Below, piece after piece: positions 56,701-64,000 of a stretch of 64,000 bases of DNA. Origin of the DNA: Xiphydria camelus. Taxonomy: Eukaryota > Arthropoda > Insecta > Hymenoptera > Xiphydriidae. The position numbers and the translations under genes were made by a program. The stretch spans positions 18,129,005 through 18,193,004 of the forward strand of contig OY783192.1 in assembly GCA_963678675.1 (NCBI GenBank), written 5' to 3'. Positions within the stretch are counted from its first letter, which is position 1, and every line of letters begins with the position of its first letter. Under the pieces are notes generated by a model. That model was not told the origin of the DNA, did no database searches, and saw only the letters and a program-made list of their open reading frames with translations.

Positions 56701-57920
56701 GAGTAAGTTCGGTATATTTTAAATAGTGAAACTGCAAATGATTATGTTATTTACAATTTGTTACAGATCGTATGCGAACCCGAGGGGATTTCTTTCGAAC
56801 AAGGGATCATCCACTTGTTGCTTCAAGAACCAGTTGCATTAGTTCATTCGGCGAGCTGGATCTGCTGTCTCGAGTGCATGGACGTGTGCCACTTTAAATG
56901 GATATTTTTTTGTAATTTCCATTGTTACATCAGAGGCGAAGAAGAGATTAAATAGAAGTGAGGTACATGTACACTTCACGTTTGATAGGTTGGTATATAA
57001 ATTGGAAATTCTGATAGTATAATACGAAAGAGGAAATATATCGATAAAGAAAAAATAATAACAAAGTAGTTACTACATTATTGTAATCCAATTCTATTGT
57101 ATCCTTTATTTTTCTGCCACAACTTTGATTGTTGATAGTAGATGGATCAACCAATAAATTTGATTTTTCTTCACTATCGACGATTAAAGTCGTGGCAGAA
57201 AAGTAAGGGATACAATGGAATTAGATTACAATAATGTAGTAACTACTTTATTATTATTTTTCCTTTATCGATATATTTCCTCTTTCGTATTATACTACGA
57301 GAAGTTCCAATTTATAGACCAACCTATCAAACGTGAAATGTGCATGTACCTCACTTCTATTTCATCTCTTCTTCGCCTCTGATGTAACGATGGAAATTAC
57401 AAAATATCCATTTAAAGTGGCACACGTCCATGCACTCGAGACAGCAGATCCAGCTCGCCAAATGAAGTAATGCAACTGGTTCTTGGAACAACAAGTGGAT
57501 GATCCTTCGTTCGAAAGAAAACCCCTCGGGTTCGCATACGATCTGTAACAAATTGTAAATAACAACCATATGGGGTTTTTATAATTATTTTAGGAAGTCC
57601 CAGAAGAAAGCAGGTGCAGTAAAATATCGATGCTGTGCTAGAAAGAATAAGGAATAACCCTCGAACCCTAATCGGTATCAGTGATTCCTCATTGACTGTC
57701 GTTACAACGGAGACAAAGAACAGATGAAATAAAAGTGAGGTACATGTACACTTCAGGTTTGACAGGTCGGTGTGTAAATTGGAAGTTGTAATAGTACGAA
57801 AGAGGAAATATATCGATAGAGAAAAAATAATGATAAAGTAATTACTTGATTGTGTGTTGTGATACAATTCCATTGCATCTCCTTTTTTTCTCCCACGACT
57901 TTGATTGTGACAGGGAAGAA
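53800..57920. repeat. array of nested palindromes
   Basis: A unit with TTTCTGCCACGACTTTGATT and its complement around a short loop occurs about four times (53805-53960, 55055-55190, 57090-57225, partial 57890). Flanking words TATCGATATA, CGTATTATACTAT and ACCGA(T/C)CTGTCAAACGTGA recur with them. Larger mirrors include 54112-54345 against 54660-54850 and 55910-56060 against 56620-56770. Open frames rich in Leu, Ile and Ser on both strands are mirrors of one another and not genes. Confidence 0.8.
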
Positions 57921-58796
57921 AAGCCATCGATTCGTCTCGTGCTCGCATGACGTTGAAACAAAAAATAGAATTATCACAAAGATAATTGTCCTTCCATCGA
58001 AAGTGAGGTTAAAGCTGTCAGATGGCAATTAAACTTATCTGATGGTAATTCTTCTGAGATACTGCCGTCTCCTTTCCTGCTCTTTATGCACAGGCAACCA
58101 GAGAAACACAGCACTGCATCCGTTCACTATCTCGATTATCGAAAAAAAACAAACGATTATTAAACTATACGGAGCGTCTGTCACATTCACCACTATTGAG
58201 ATTCATAACTCCGATTACACTGAATTTTTACATTTTATTAACAAGCGCGTCCGAGGATCGAAATAAACGCGAGGTTAATCGTTTCGCGAATGGAAATATT
58301 TTATTAACTTTGAAAAGACCCAAACATTTAAGGAATATATTCTCTCAGACACTCTCACTTACATTTGATGGCGTATGCGTGTGGCCGTATCTGTGTACAT
58401 ATTTCCGATCATGGCCGACTATCGCCGAAGGTAGGCGGAATTTTTGTGAGATTTTGACATATATATATCGCCCGAGAAATCGGATTCTCGACTTTTAGGC
58501 GCAAGGGACGTGGCTTCGCGTTGCTAAGGAAAAATCTCTGTTAATATGTAACTTATAACATTTATTCTGGTCTCTATCAATAGAGAATAGTCAATTTATA
58601 TGGCGTAACTAAGCATAGTTTTGGTTATAACCGTATATTTATTGAGAAAATTCGATGTAAAAATTGAGGGGTGTAGGGGGCAGACATTTGTGTTGTGAAG
58701 AGACACGGGTGCTCGCGACATCAGCGCTGTCGTGTCTGAGTGCGAAACTACTTGAACGAACATGCCGCGAGACACTGCCGTATCTCTTGATTGAAA

Positions 58797-59207
58797 CTAA
58801 TCCACCGGAATCAAATTCAGAGAAACTGATATCGAAGTTTCACTTCTTCCGCGTGTGGCGGCCACACGTTTGTGTTTTTTGTTGAATTCAATATGAATTT
58901 TGTTATGGGCACAAAATGTAGTGTAAGAAATATCATATTCACTGGATATATTTTCACCGATATTGGATCCTCCAGGAACTTGAAAATTTGTTACATTCTC
59001 CAGGGTTTGGGGCTGGTGTTGATCTGCATTAGCAGATATAGCAATATTTGATTGTGTTAATTTAATTCTCTCTCTCCATTTTCGACTTCGTTCTGCATCA
59101 GTTTTAGGTAGTGTCTTCGTCATTGTTTTCTTTACATGGTGCCTGTCACGAAACTCTTTTGCCCGTTGTTTTCCTGTTTTTGCCATAATAATTTTAATAT
59201 AACACAC
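58797..59207 (-). CDS. basic N-terminal protein frame of unknown function
   Basis: The frame is open from 59207; an internal ATG at 59186 begins MAKTGKQRAKEFRDRHHVKK, followed by TLPKTDAERSRKWRERIKL and then a neutral stretch. The basic, helix-prone start with an ERSRKWRERIK segment is like the N-terminal tails of some uncharacterised insect transposon proteins, but no domain can be named. The last 40 codons run into the inverted end of the 52100-58880 composite, so the true C-terminus has been replaced. It lies in the part of the Tigger element to the right of the insertion. It could be a remnant of a Tigger gene or of an older insertion. Confidence 0.3.
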   Translation of the reverse strand: MCYIKIIMAKTGKQRAKEFRDRHHVKKTMTKTLPKTDAERSRKWRERIKLTQSNIAISANADQHQPQTLENVTNFQVPGGSNIGENISSEYDISYTTFCAHNKIHIEFNKKHKRVAATRGRSETSISVSLNLIPVD

Positions 59208-60221
59208 ACGCGAAAGAATGTTCAGTGTTCATTGACGTTAACGAAATTGAAAGTTTATTTTACACGTTGCCTGTCACTGTACTCTTTTAACCATTCTGTT
59301 GTTTTTTGCAACAATAATTATAAATTAATATACAAACACACGCACGCGCGCGCGCGAAAGAATGTACATTAATGCATGGTGGTTACTCGAGAAAGGTCAC
59401 GACTCCGATCGCAGACTACACGAGCTCCGTATAGCCGGCCATTCGACGCGGTAAAATCCGGAAAACTGAAAATGTACAAACGAAATACAAACAACTCACA
59501 AGTAACTCTGCGCCCTCTAGTCTGGCTTCTCATATCATCTTGCGGATACGCCCAAAAAAGGGTCCTAAACGCTAGATTTATGGTGAGACTAAACAGTCCT
59601 CTTAGTGGAGGTGCGACACTGCGTCGCCTCATAATACGAACATAGCTTTCATCGCCCGAAGAAACCCTCTCGAGCAACACAAACCAGACCCCCTCTGCAC
59701 AGTCTAAACAGCGATTTATTTTTGCGTCATTTTTCTTCAGTTTCAAGTTAATAACTATAACATGTGCGATCAAGAGTAGATCTCCTCGAGGTCGTAAATG
59801 CCGAAGGCACTACTGCGTGACACGAATAGTGACCGAAAACGTAGAGTGGTAGATTTAAACCGTATCGGTTAGTTGAAATTATTTAACACTGCACTCACAA
59901 TATTACTGGCGATTATATTGGATTCAAAGAGATACAGTAATTCCGTGATGTAGCCGTGGTTTACAATTAGATATACTGAGAGGTAGTTTTGAGGGAAATG
60001 TGTGGAACTCGAACGCATTCGTAACCCCCATTCACCAAAACATACCGCCGGCCTCGCTGTTGCGACCGATGTACAGATGATATCTAGATTAGTGCGTTAC
60101 TTAGGTTGCGATAATAGTGAGCCTCGCCGCGTCAGTGATAGTCGCACGGCGGCCTGGCGCTCCAGCCTCGCAAAATCGACACATGGTTTGCCTGGCAAAG
60201 GCGATAGTCTACGTACGGTAG
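59208..60221. other. gene-free stretch of the Tigger element
   Basis: It has a (CG/CA)n run at about 59336-59357. The 134-codon minus-strand frame at 59773-59369 has no motif and atypical composition, so I do not call it. Confidence 0.45.
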
Positions 60222-60300
60222 AGAGCGGTGGAATGGGGCAGAGTTGAGAGCGGTGTATTGGGGCAGGGTCGAGAGCGCTGTATGAGTGAGGCACGGTCGG
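60222..60300. repeat. 26-bp tandem repeat, three copies
   Basis: GAGAGCGGTGGAATGGGGCA is followed by two diverged copies (GAGAGCGGTGTATTGGGGCA, GAGAGCGCTGTATGAGTGAG). Noncoding. Sequence from 60301 to the Tigger end has no gene. Confidence 0.75.
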
Positions 60301-60705
60301 AAGCGCTGAAGTGTGTGGGTTTCGTTACGGTCTCTCGTGTCGGCGCGCCCGATTTTAGTACCCTCAGCAAAGAAGTTTCACTTCAAAAATTGGCATAAAT
60401 ATAATATCACACTTTGCTTTCAAAGATACAGTCAAACTTACCTGATAACTCATATGGAACACCTTGTAATCTTCGTTATTCTTTAATGCGAAAATATTTT
60501 TTACGAGCTAATTTTACAAAAACGCACGTGGTGTCTGCTTCAATCGCTCTCGCGCACTGGGAGCCGGCAGATCGCGACGACACGACGAGTTTGCATTAGT
60601 GAAGGACCCGTGGCGCCACTAGTCATTGGATTGTTGAGTTTCATCGACTATGCCATCTCAGCCGCTATGCCGTCTCAGACCACATTCCCCTACGACGTAG
60701 CGTGA

Positions 60706-61415
60706 TTTCTCTAACTGCGTCGAATTCTTCACGGTCTACACGTGCTTGAAGATGCGTAGAAGCAAGGGATACTCGTACAGTTCCCACGTGCGAAAGCTCA
60801 TGGAGATGGGTGCATCATTGGCGATAAAGTTCCTTTAGTATCGCGATTTTGAAGGCTTCCTCGATCGACTGTACGACGGCATTCGCATCGCTGTTTGCCC
60901 TCGTGAGAATCAACGCGCTTGGCGTTGACGACGATTCGTCGGTAGTCGTCGACGAATCCGCGCATCAGCAGTATCAAGCTCAGCGGTATGGAGACGTCAA
61001 AGTAGCCTTCATCGTTGGTCCGCCTCTTGGTTTCCTCGACATCGAGATAGCCGGCGTTCTCCAGCAGTGAACGCTGACCGGGGCTCAGGAACACGAAGCT
61101 CTTCATGATGCTCGTCAGTCCGACATTCTTGCTTTGATTGATCTCGATGACATTGTTCTCGTAGCGTATCTCCTCGAAGAGATGGTAGATGCCGCTGTTA
61201 ATGAAAGCGGTGGTTGCAGCTACCGCGGATCCATCAGCCTTCAGGAGCTGACCGTGCATGCGCAGCAAGCTCCTGTTTGGCAACAGATACACATCCTGAT
61301 GTTGAGTGGCGATGCGAATTTCGTCGCTGTTGTTGAAGGTCGACGAGGCGTACGGTTGGTGAGCGTGTACTTCGCAACGGGAGATGGACTCGTAAAAGAC
61401 AATCTCCTCCTCCAT
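60706..61415 (-). pseudogene. major capsid protein, N-terminal part (Polinton/adintovirus-like)
   Basis: The frame from ATG 61415 is open to about 60940 with YASSTFNNSDEIRIATQHQD, VYLLPNRSLLRMHGQLLK, SGIYHLFEEIRYENNVIEIN, GLTSIMKSFVFLSP and SIPLSLILLMRGFVDDYRRI. I recognise this as the first part of the double-jelly-roll capsid protein of Maverick/Polinton-type viruses as found in insect genomes; it builds the hexon-like capsid shell. Two frameshifts follow (about 60925 and 60800) and a stop near 60750. The homology then runs to the TA at 60691, where the Tigger element begins. The rest lies at 48467-48979. A stop of the 55-codon frame lies 42 bases before this ATG, so genes are tightly packed. 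Confidence 0.8.
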
Positions 61416-61457
61416 GGTACTCGGTAGACGACGAAGATGCCAAGCAAAATCGCACTT

Positions 61458-61625
61458 TCACTTCCCCAGCCTTTCTCCGCCGCTAGTTACTTTCACTCGT
61501 AGACCCAGACTCATCAGTAGCTCCACGTTCTGACGTGTTAGTACTCTGAGAGGTATTCGACGATTGATGGCGTTTCGACATGCTGGTTCGCTCTTGTATC
61601 CTTTCCCATGGTAAACGATCTCCAT
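61458..61625 (-). CDS. 55-codon frame between capsid genes
   Basis: ATG at 61625-61623 overlaps the TGA of the preceding minor capsid frame as TGATG. The frame is open for 55 codons and contains CRNAINRRIPLRVLTRQNVE and a valine- and leucine-rich end (MSLGLRVKV). Overlapping stop-start and the right spacing to the next gene suggest it is a real small viral gene and, unusually here, intact. I recall a small conserved frame at about this place in related insect elements, but its function is unknown. Confidence 0.45.
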   Translation of the reverse strand: MEIVYHGKGYKSEPACRNAINRRIPLRVLTRQNVELLMSLGLRVKVTSGGERLGK

Positions 61626-62314
61626 CAGAACGACTTGACGTGAAGTCTCACAGTTATGACTTCCCCGCGGAAATTCACCAAGTCCCCGTCCTGATCGACC
61701 AATCGCAGCTGAAGATGGTATATCGCTTGGACAGTGATCGGCAGGTAAATGACGTGGTTCGGCACATCCACGATCTTATATCCCGGTGGAAAGGTGGAGA
61801 AAAATTCGTGGATGGTGTGCACTCTGCGCTCGTTGGTGAAGGAACCCGCGGTTAAGATTCACTCGATTCTCAGAGCGTTGACCTTGAGAATGGTCACAGG
61901 TAGAACGGACTGATGGTTGACATTCGCCTCCAGAATGCGCGGTGCGAAACTCAACAGCCGACCGATGCTGTCGTTCGGTCGAAAGTCCACGTCGTGACTG
62001 CACTTGCCTTCTCTGCGCAGCATGTTGTTCTTGGGCTTGATGTTGATAACGATATTCTGGTCAAAAAGTGTCATTTGCACGTAGGTCTCGATGTCCTCGA
62101 TCTCGTAGCTGCCGGTGGGTATGACGTCCACCTTTCCTTGACCGATGTGCAGCTTATTTTTGCCAACGTGTATGTGGGGTATCGAATTGAAGGTTCGCAG
62201 TTCTACCAACCCGAGCGTGTAGCTCTTGAAGAGTGAGAGTTCGATGGGTGGAAAGTACTGAGCCTCGAGCACCGAGGACGTTCCCGATAGAGTCAGCGTG
62301 AAAGATTCCGCCAT
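61625..62314 (-). pseudogene. minor (penton-like) capsid protein of Polinton/adintovirus type
   Basis: From ATG 62314 the frame reads MAESFTLTLSGTSSVLEAQY and FPPIELSLFKSYTLGLVEL, then NSIPHIHVGKNKLHIGQGKV, IPTGSYEIEDIETYVQ and LLSFAPRILEANVNHQS. The frame closes at 61859, and after a frameshift the rest is at 61822-61625 (MHTIHEFFSTFPPGYKIVDV, VIYLPITVQAIYHLQLRLVD). The length, about 230 residues, and the beta-rich pattern fit the single-jelly-roll vertex protein of Maverick/Polinton-type viruses. I know this sequence type from insect genomes and recognise it well. The ATG is preceded by the end of the protease frame. One frameshift disables it. Confidence 0.78.
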
Positions 62315-62374
62315 GACTGCGAGTTGTCGATGGATGCGCAAAAGTTTTATAGCAACTGCTCTGTGAAGAGCTTG

Positions 62375-62810
62375 AGACACAAATGTCCGCACTCTCTCTC
62401 TCAAGTGCCGTAGTCCTGATACCGCTCCTGATTGTACTTGACACTGCCGACACCGAGTTACGTCACGAGATCTGGCAGCGGACGTAGATTGCCAAAACTG
62501 TCAAAGTACATGACGTCATTGCCGATCTTTCGGTATGCGACCCAGTGAGTTCCGGGACCGCTCGCATCATCGAGGTTTACAATGGCTGCTTCAACCCTTC
62601 GAGGTCCACTTCTGGGCAGGACGTTTCCCATGAAGACTCCGCGAAAGTGCGGAATCTTCCAGATTCTCGCGTACTTTCGTAGGTCCGCATCGTCCAGCTC
62701 TCGGCGGAGGAGTGTCGCGATTAGTTTTTTGGATGTGGCTGCAAATGAAGTCCCAGACCATACCTGTACGGCTTCAGGTAAAGTCTTCTACCCAGAGCGA
62801 TGGCTTCCAT
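62375..62810 (-). pseudogene. adenain-like cysteine protease
   Basis: The ATG at 62810 opens a short frame (EAIALGRRLYLKPYRYG) that ends after 29 codons. In another register the core continues: LRKYARIWKIPHFRGVFMGN, GPGTHWVAYRKIG with the likely catalytic His near 62546, VMYFDSFGNL with the Asp near 62501, and, past a TAA near 62462 and a TGA near 62403, ECGHLCLKLF with the Cys near 62391. The His-Asp-Cys order and spacing match adenovirus-type maturation proteases, which are shared by Polintons and adintoviruses and cleave capsid precursors. All three catalytic residues are still present, but a frameshift and two stops disable the gene. It lies between the PLA2-like and minor capsid genes. 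Confidence 0.8.
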
Positions 62811-62821
62811 CGTCCGATTCT

Positions 62822-63558
62822 CTAACTTTCCTCCAGCTGTCGCTTGGCGGCACTCGCGTCGTTCACAGCCTTGACGATTCCAGCAGTACCGCCTGCCAGC
62901 GCTCCAGTTGCAATGAGACCCGCGAATAGCGGTACGAGGAATGGCAGGAAACCGCCAATTTTTTGAGGCACGGGTAGAATGCGCGGAGATCGCACTTTGG
63001 ATCTTCCACCGGCTCTCTTGACAGCCTTACGTGCACCTCGAAGGGCCGATCTGACGACCGTGAACGTATTCTTGCCAGGAAGCATGGAATCTTCGTTGCG
63101 TCGACGATCTTCCTCAGCGCGGTTGAAGGCTCCTTCTTCTTCTTCTTCAGGTTTATTCCGAGTTTCTTCTTCCCCTTGAGACCCATTTCGAGTTTTCTCT
63201 TGGCCTTCATGGTGTTCGATACAGCTAGAACTGCCGCTTTCTCGGCAAGCCTCGCGTCTTTGGCAAATACACGTCGCAAAGCCTTCTCCGCGAGCACCTT
63301 GTCCGCTCGACTCCTCGCTTCGAGATTCTCCCGGTTTCTCGAATAGGCGATGTCGTGCCCCTTGCAAGCCCTGTCGATGGTACCAACCCCCGGGTCGCCT
63401 CGCGCGAGCCTCTCGACCAACCTCGTGCCCGGTCTGCAGTACTAGTATCCCGGGATGTGCAGCTCGACGGGGAGTTTGTTGATGATGCTGTTGCCGAGGT
63501 CCTTACCGTGTCTCTTAACTTGTTTGCGTGCAACAGTCCTAGATCCGTGCACGATCAT
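62822..63558 (-). pseudogene. virion protein with PLA2-like domain and hydrophobic C-terminus
   Basis: From a likely ATG at 63558 the frame has a basic start (RTVARKQVKRHGKDLGNSII), then ELHIPGY, a TAG at 63444-63442, YCRPGT, and DRACKGHDIAYS. This is the layout of parvovirus VP1-type phospholipase A2: a calcium-loop motif and an HD catalytic pair. The loop reads CRPGT rather than the usual CGPGT. A lysine-rich stretch follows (KGKKKLGINLKKKKKE). After a frameshift near 63085 another frame gives SALRGARKAVKRAGGRSKVR and a hydrophobic GGFLPFLVPLFAGLIATGAL segment, ending at 62822. Adintoviruses are reported to encode PLA2-like and membrane-active virion core proteins, which would help the particle cross a membrane. 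The premature stop, the loop change and the frameshift make it inactive. Confidence 0.72.
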
Positions 63559-63668
63559 GTCCGGGGTGTAACTGAAGGACCAATCTATATATAAACACGT
63601 TACTTATAGCTCTCACACCAGCCGTGACCGAACTATAATTCGATGAACAGTCCACCAGACTGCCCGTG
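63559..63668. promoter_or_regulatory. divergent intergenic region of the viral cluster
   Basis: This short spacer separates the leftward PLA2-like gene from the rightward ATPase. It contains TATATATAA at about 63586-63594 on the plus strand, so it probably held promoters for both directions. No other motif is clear. Confidence 0.4.
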
Positions 63669-64000
63669 ATGAACTTTGACGAGCTCGCGTAACGGAGTGC
63701 CAAGAAGAAGAAGAAGCAGCACGGTCATTTGCTACTAAATAGCGTGCGGGCAGTGTTTTGCGGGCCATCCAACTGCGGCAAAACGAACGCGCTGCTCACC
63801 CTCGTGACGCACACCAATGAACTGAGATTCGAGAACGTGTACGTCTACTCGAAATCGCTCAATAAGCCCAAGTACAGACTGCTGGAAAAATTGCTAGATT
63901 CGGTGGACGGTATCGAGTACCATCCCTTCAACGCGCACGAGCAGGTGGTGTCGCCGGAAGAGACACGCCCAAACCCGATAATGATCTTCGACGACATCGC
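63669..64000 (+). pseudogene. FtsK/HerA-type genome-packaging ATPase (Polinton A32-like), 5' part
   Basis: ATG 63669 is followed by seven codons and an in-frame TAA at 63690-63692. The same frame then stays open to the window end. It has a Lys run (KKKKKQ), a Walker A motif CGPSNCGKTNAL at 63759-63794, VYVYSKSLNKPKYRLLEKLL and a Walker B IMIFDDI at 63978-63998. This arrangement matches the A32-like packaging ATPases of Polintons, adintoviruses and related large DNA viruses, which pump the genome into the capsid. It is transcribed away from the capsid and protease genes. The start is broken by the TAA, and no ATG follows before the Walker A motif. The rest of the gene lies outside the window. 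Confidence 0.82.

Larger units (their letters stand above)
52100..58880. mobile_element. large palindrome-rich composite inside the Tigger element
   Basis: The outermost inverted repeats are about 75 bp: 52105-52180 and 58790-58870 (GCGGAAGAAGTGAAACTTCG, GATATCAGTTTCTCT). Inside lies a second element, 52223-58790, that shares its left end (52227-53060) and right end (57930-58790) with 18713-23217. The middle of the two copies differs. The shared subterminal word CGGCATGTTCATTCA occurs inverted near both ends of each copy. I see no transposase. Confidence 0.65.
48982..60690. mobile_element. pogo/Tigger element inserted in a viral capsid gene, enlarged by nested insertions
   Basis: The ends GGGGAA(C/T)GTGGTCTGAGA at 48982 and the complement at 60690 match at 23 of 25 positions. 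TA flanks both (48980-48981 and 60691-60692), the duplication typical of Tc1/mariner-pogo elements. A Tigger-type transposase lies near the left end. The subterminal motif GA(G/T)A(A)GATGGCATA recurs at 49001, 49187, 52010 and (complement) 52025, 60653 and 60666, probably as transposase-binding sites. Without the insertions at 49977-50704 and 52100-58880 the element would be about 4.2 kb. The outer capsid flanks continue one gene in one frame across the TA. Confidence 0.85.

Noticed and set aside
55445..57948. Leu/Ser-rich frames such as those containing LLGLPKIIIKT
   Set aside because: They recur on both strands because of nested palindromes, with stops at varying points.
59369..59773. 134-codon minus-strand frame
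   Set aside because: No domain, frames open on both strands, GC-driven chance is likely.
63225..63533. 102-codon minus-strand frame overlapping the PLA2-like gene
   Set aside because: Shadow frame. The motif-bearing register is the one read from 63558 and 63420.

Overview
This window is repeat-dominated animal DNA, most likely from an insect and possibly a hymenopteran. The signs are mariner, piggyBac, pogo/Tigger and Jockey-type non-LTR elements, many fold-back MITEs, long (GA)n tracts, a 200-base N gap at 31011-31210, and no operon structure. I found no convincing intact host gene. Almost every reading frame belongs to a mobile element or to a degraded viral insertion.

Layout. 1-1.0 kb: wreck of a mariner transposase. 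1.26-4.41 kb: element with very long inverted ends that keeps the N-terminal half of a zinc-finger/nuclease-like protein. 4.43-9.10 kb: 4.7-kb DNA transposon (TAA target duplication) with an unclassified transposase-like gene and a 127/129-bp minisatellite. 9.3-12.8 kb: long-inverted-repeat element carrying a broken gene and a piggyBac insertion. 13-26 kb: dense nested palindromic elements, including a family with CCG(C/T)ATG termini and TA target duplications. 26-31 kb: small MITEs, palindromes and a 650-bp purine tract. 31.3-42.1 kb: four non-LTR retrotransposon remnants, all on the minus strand, one split by a 1.9-kb palindromic transposon. 42.1-48.4 kb: element holding the C-terminal half of the nuclease-like family, with an inverted pair of tRNA-like sequences nested inside. 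48.98-60.69 kb: a Tigger element swollen to 11.7 kb by nested insertions.

The most notable content is an endogenous Maverick/Polinton- or adintovirus-like virus at 60.7-64.0 kb, with one more piece at 48.47-48.98 kb. In minus-strand order it has a PLA2-like protein, an adenain-like protease, a penton-like minor capsid protein, a 55-codon frame and a major capsid protein. A divergently transcribed packaging ATPase runs off the window on the plus strand. All of the large genes are broken. The Tigger element sits inside the capsid gene at a TA dinucleotide, and its two 25-bp ends match at 23 positions. The capsid halves therefore lie 11.7 kb apart in the same orientation.

The elements form clear nesting layers: virus, then Tigger, then a TTAA palindrome and a large palindrome-rich element; LINE, then a palindromic transposon; MITE within MITE. 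Two insertions have an uninterrupted paralogous site elsewhere in the window, which fixes their boundaries. Coordinates of degenerate elements are accurate to roughly 10-30 bases; those with target duplications are closer.
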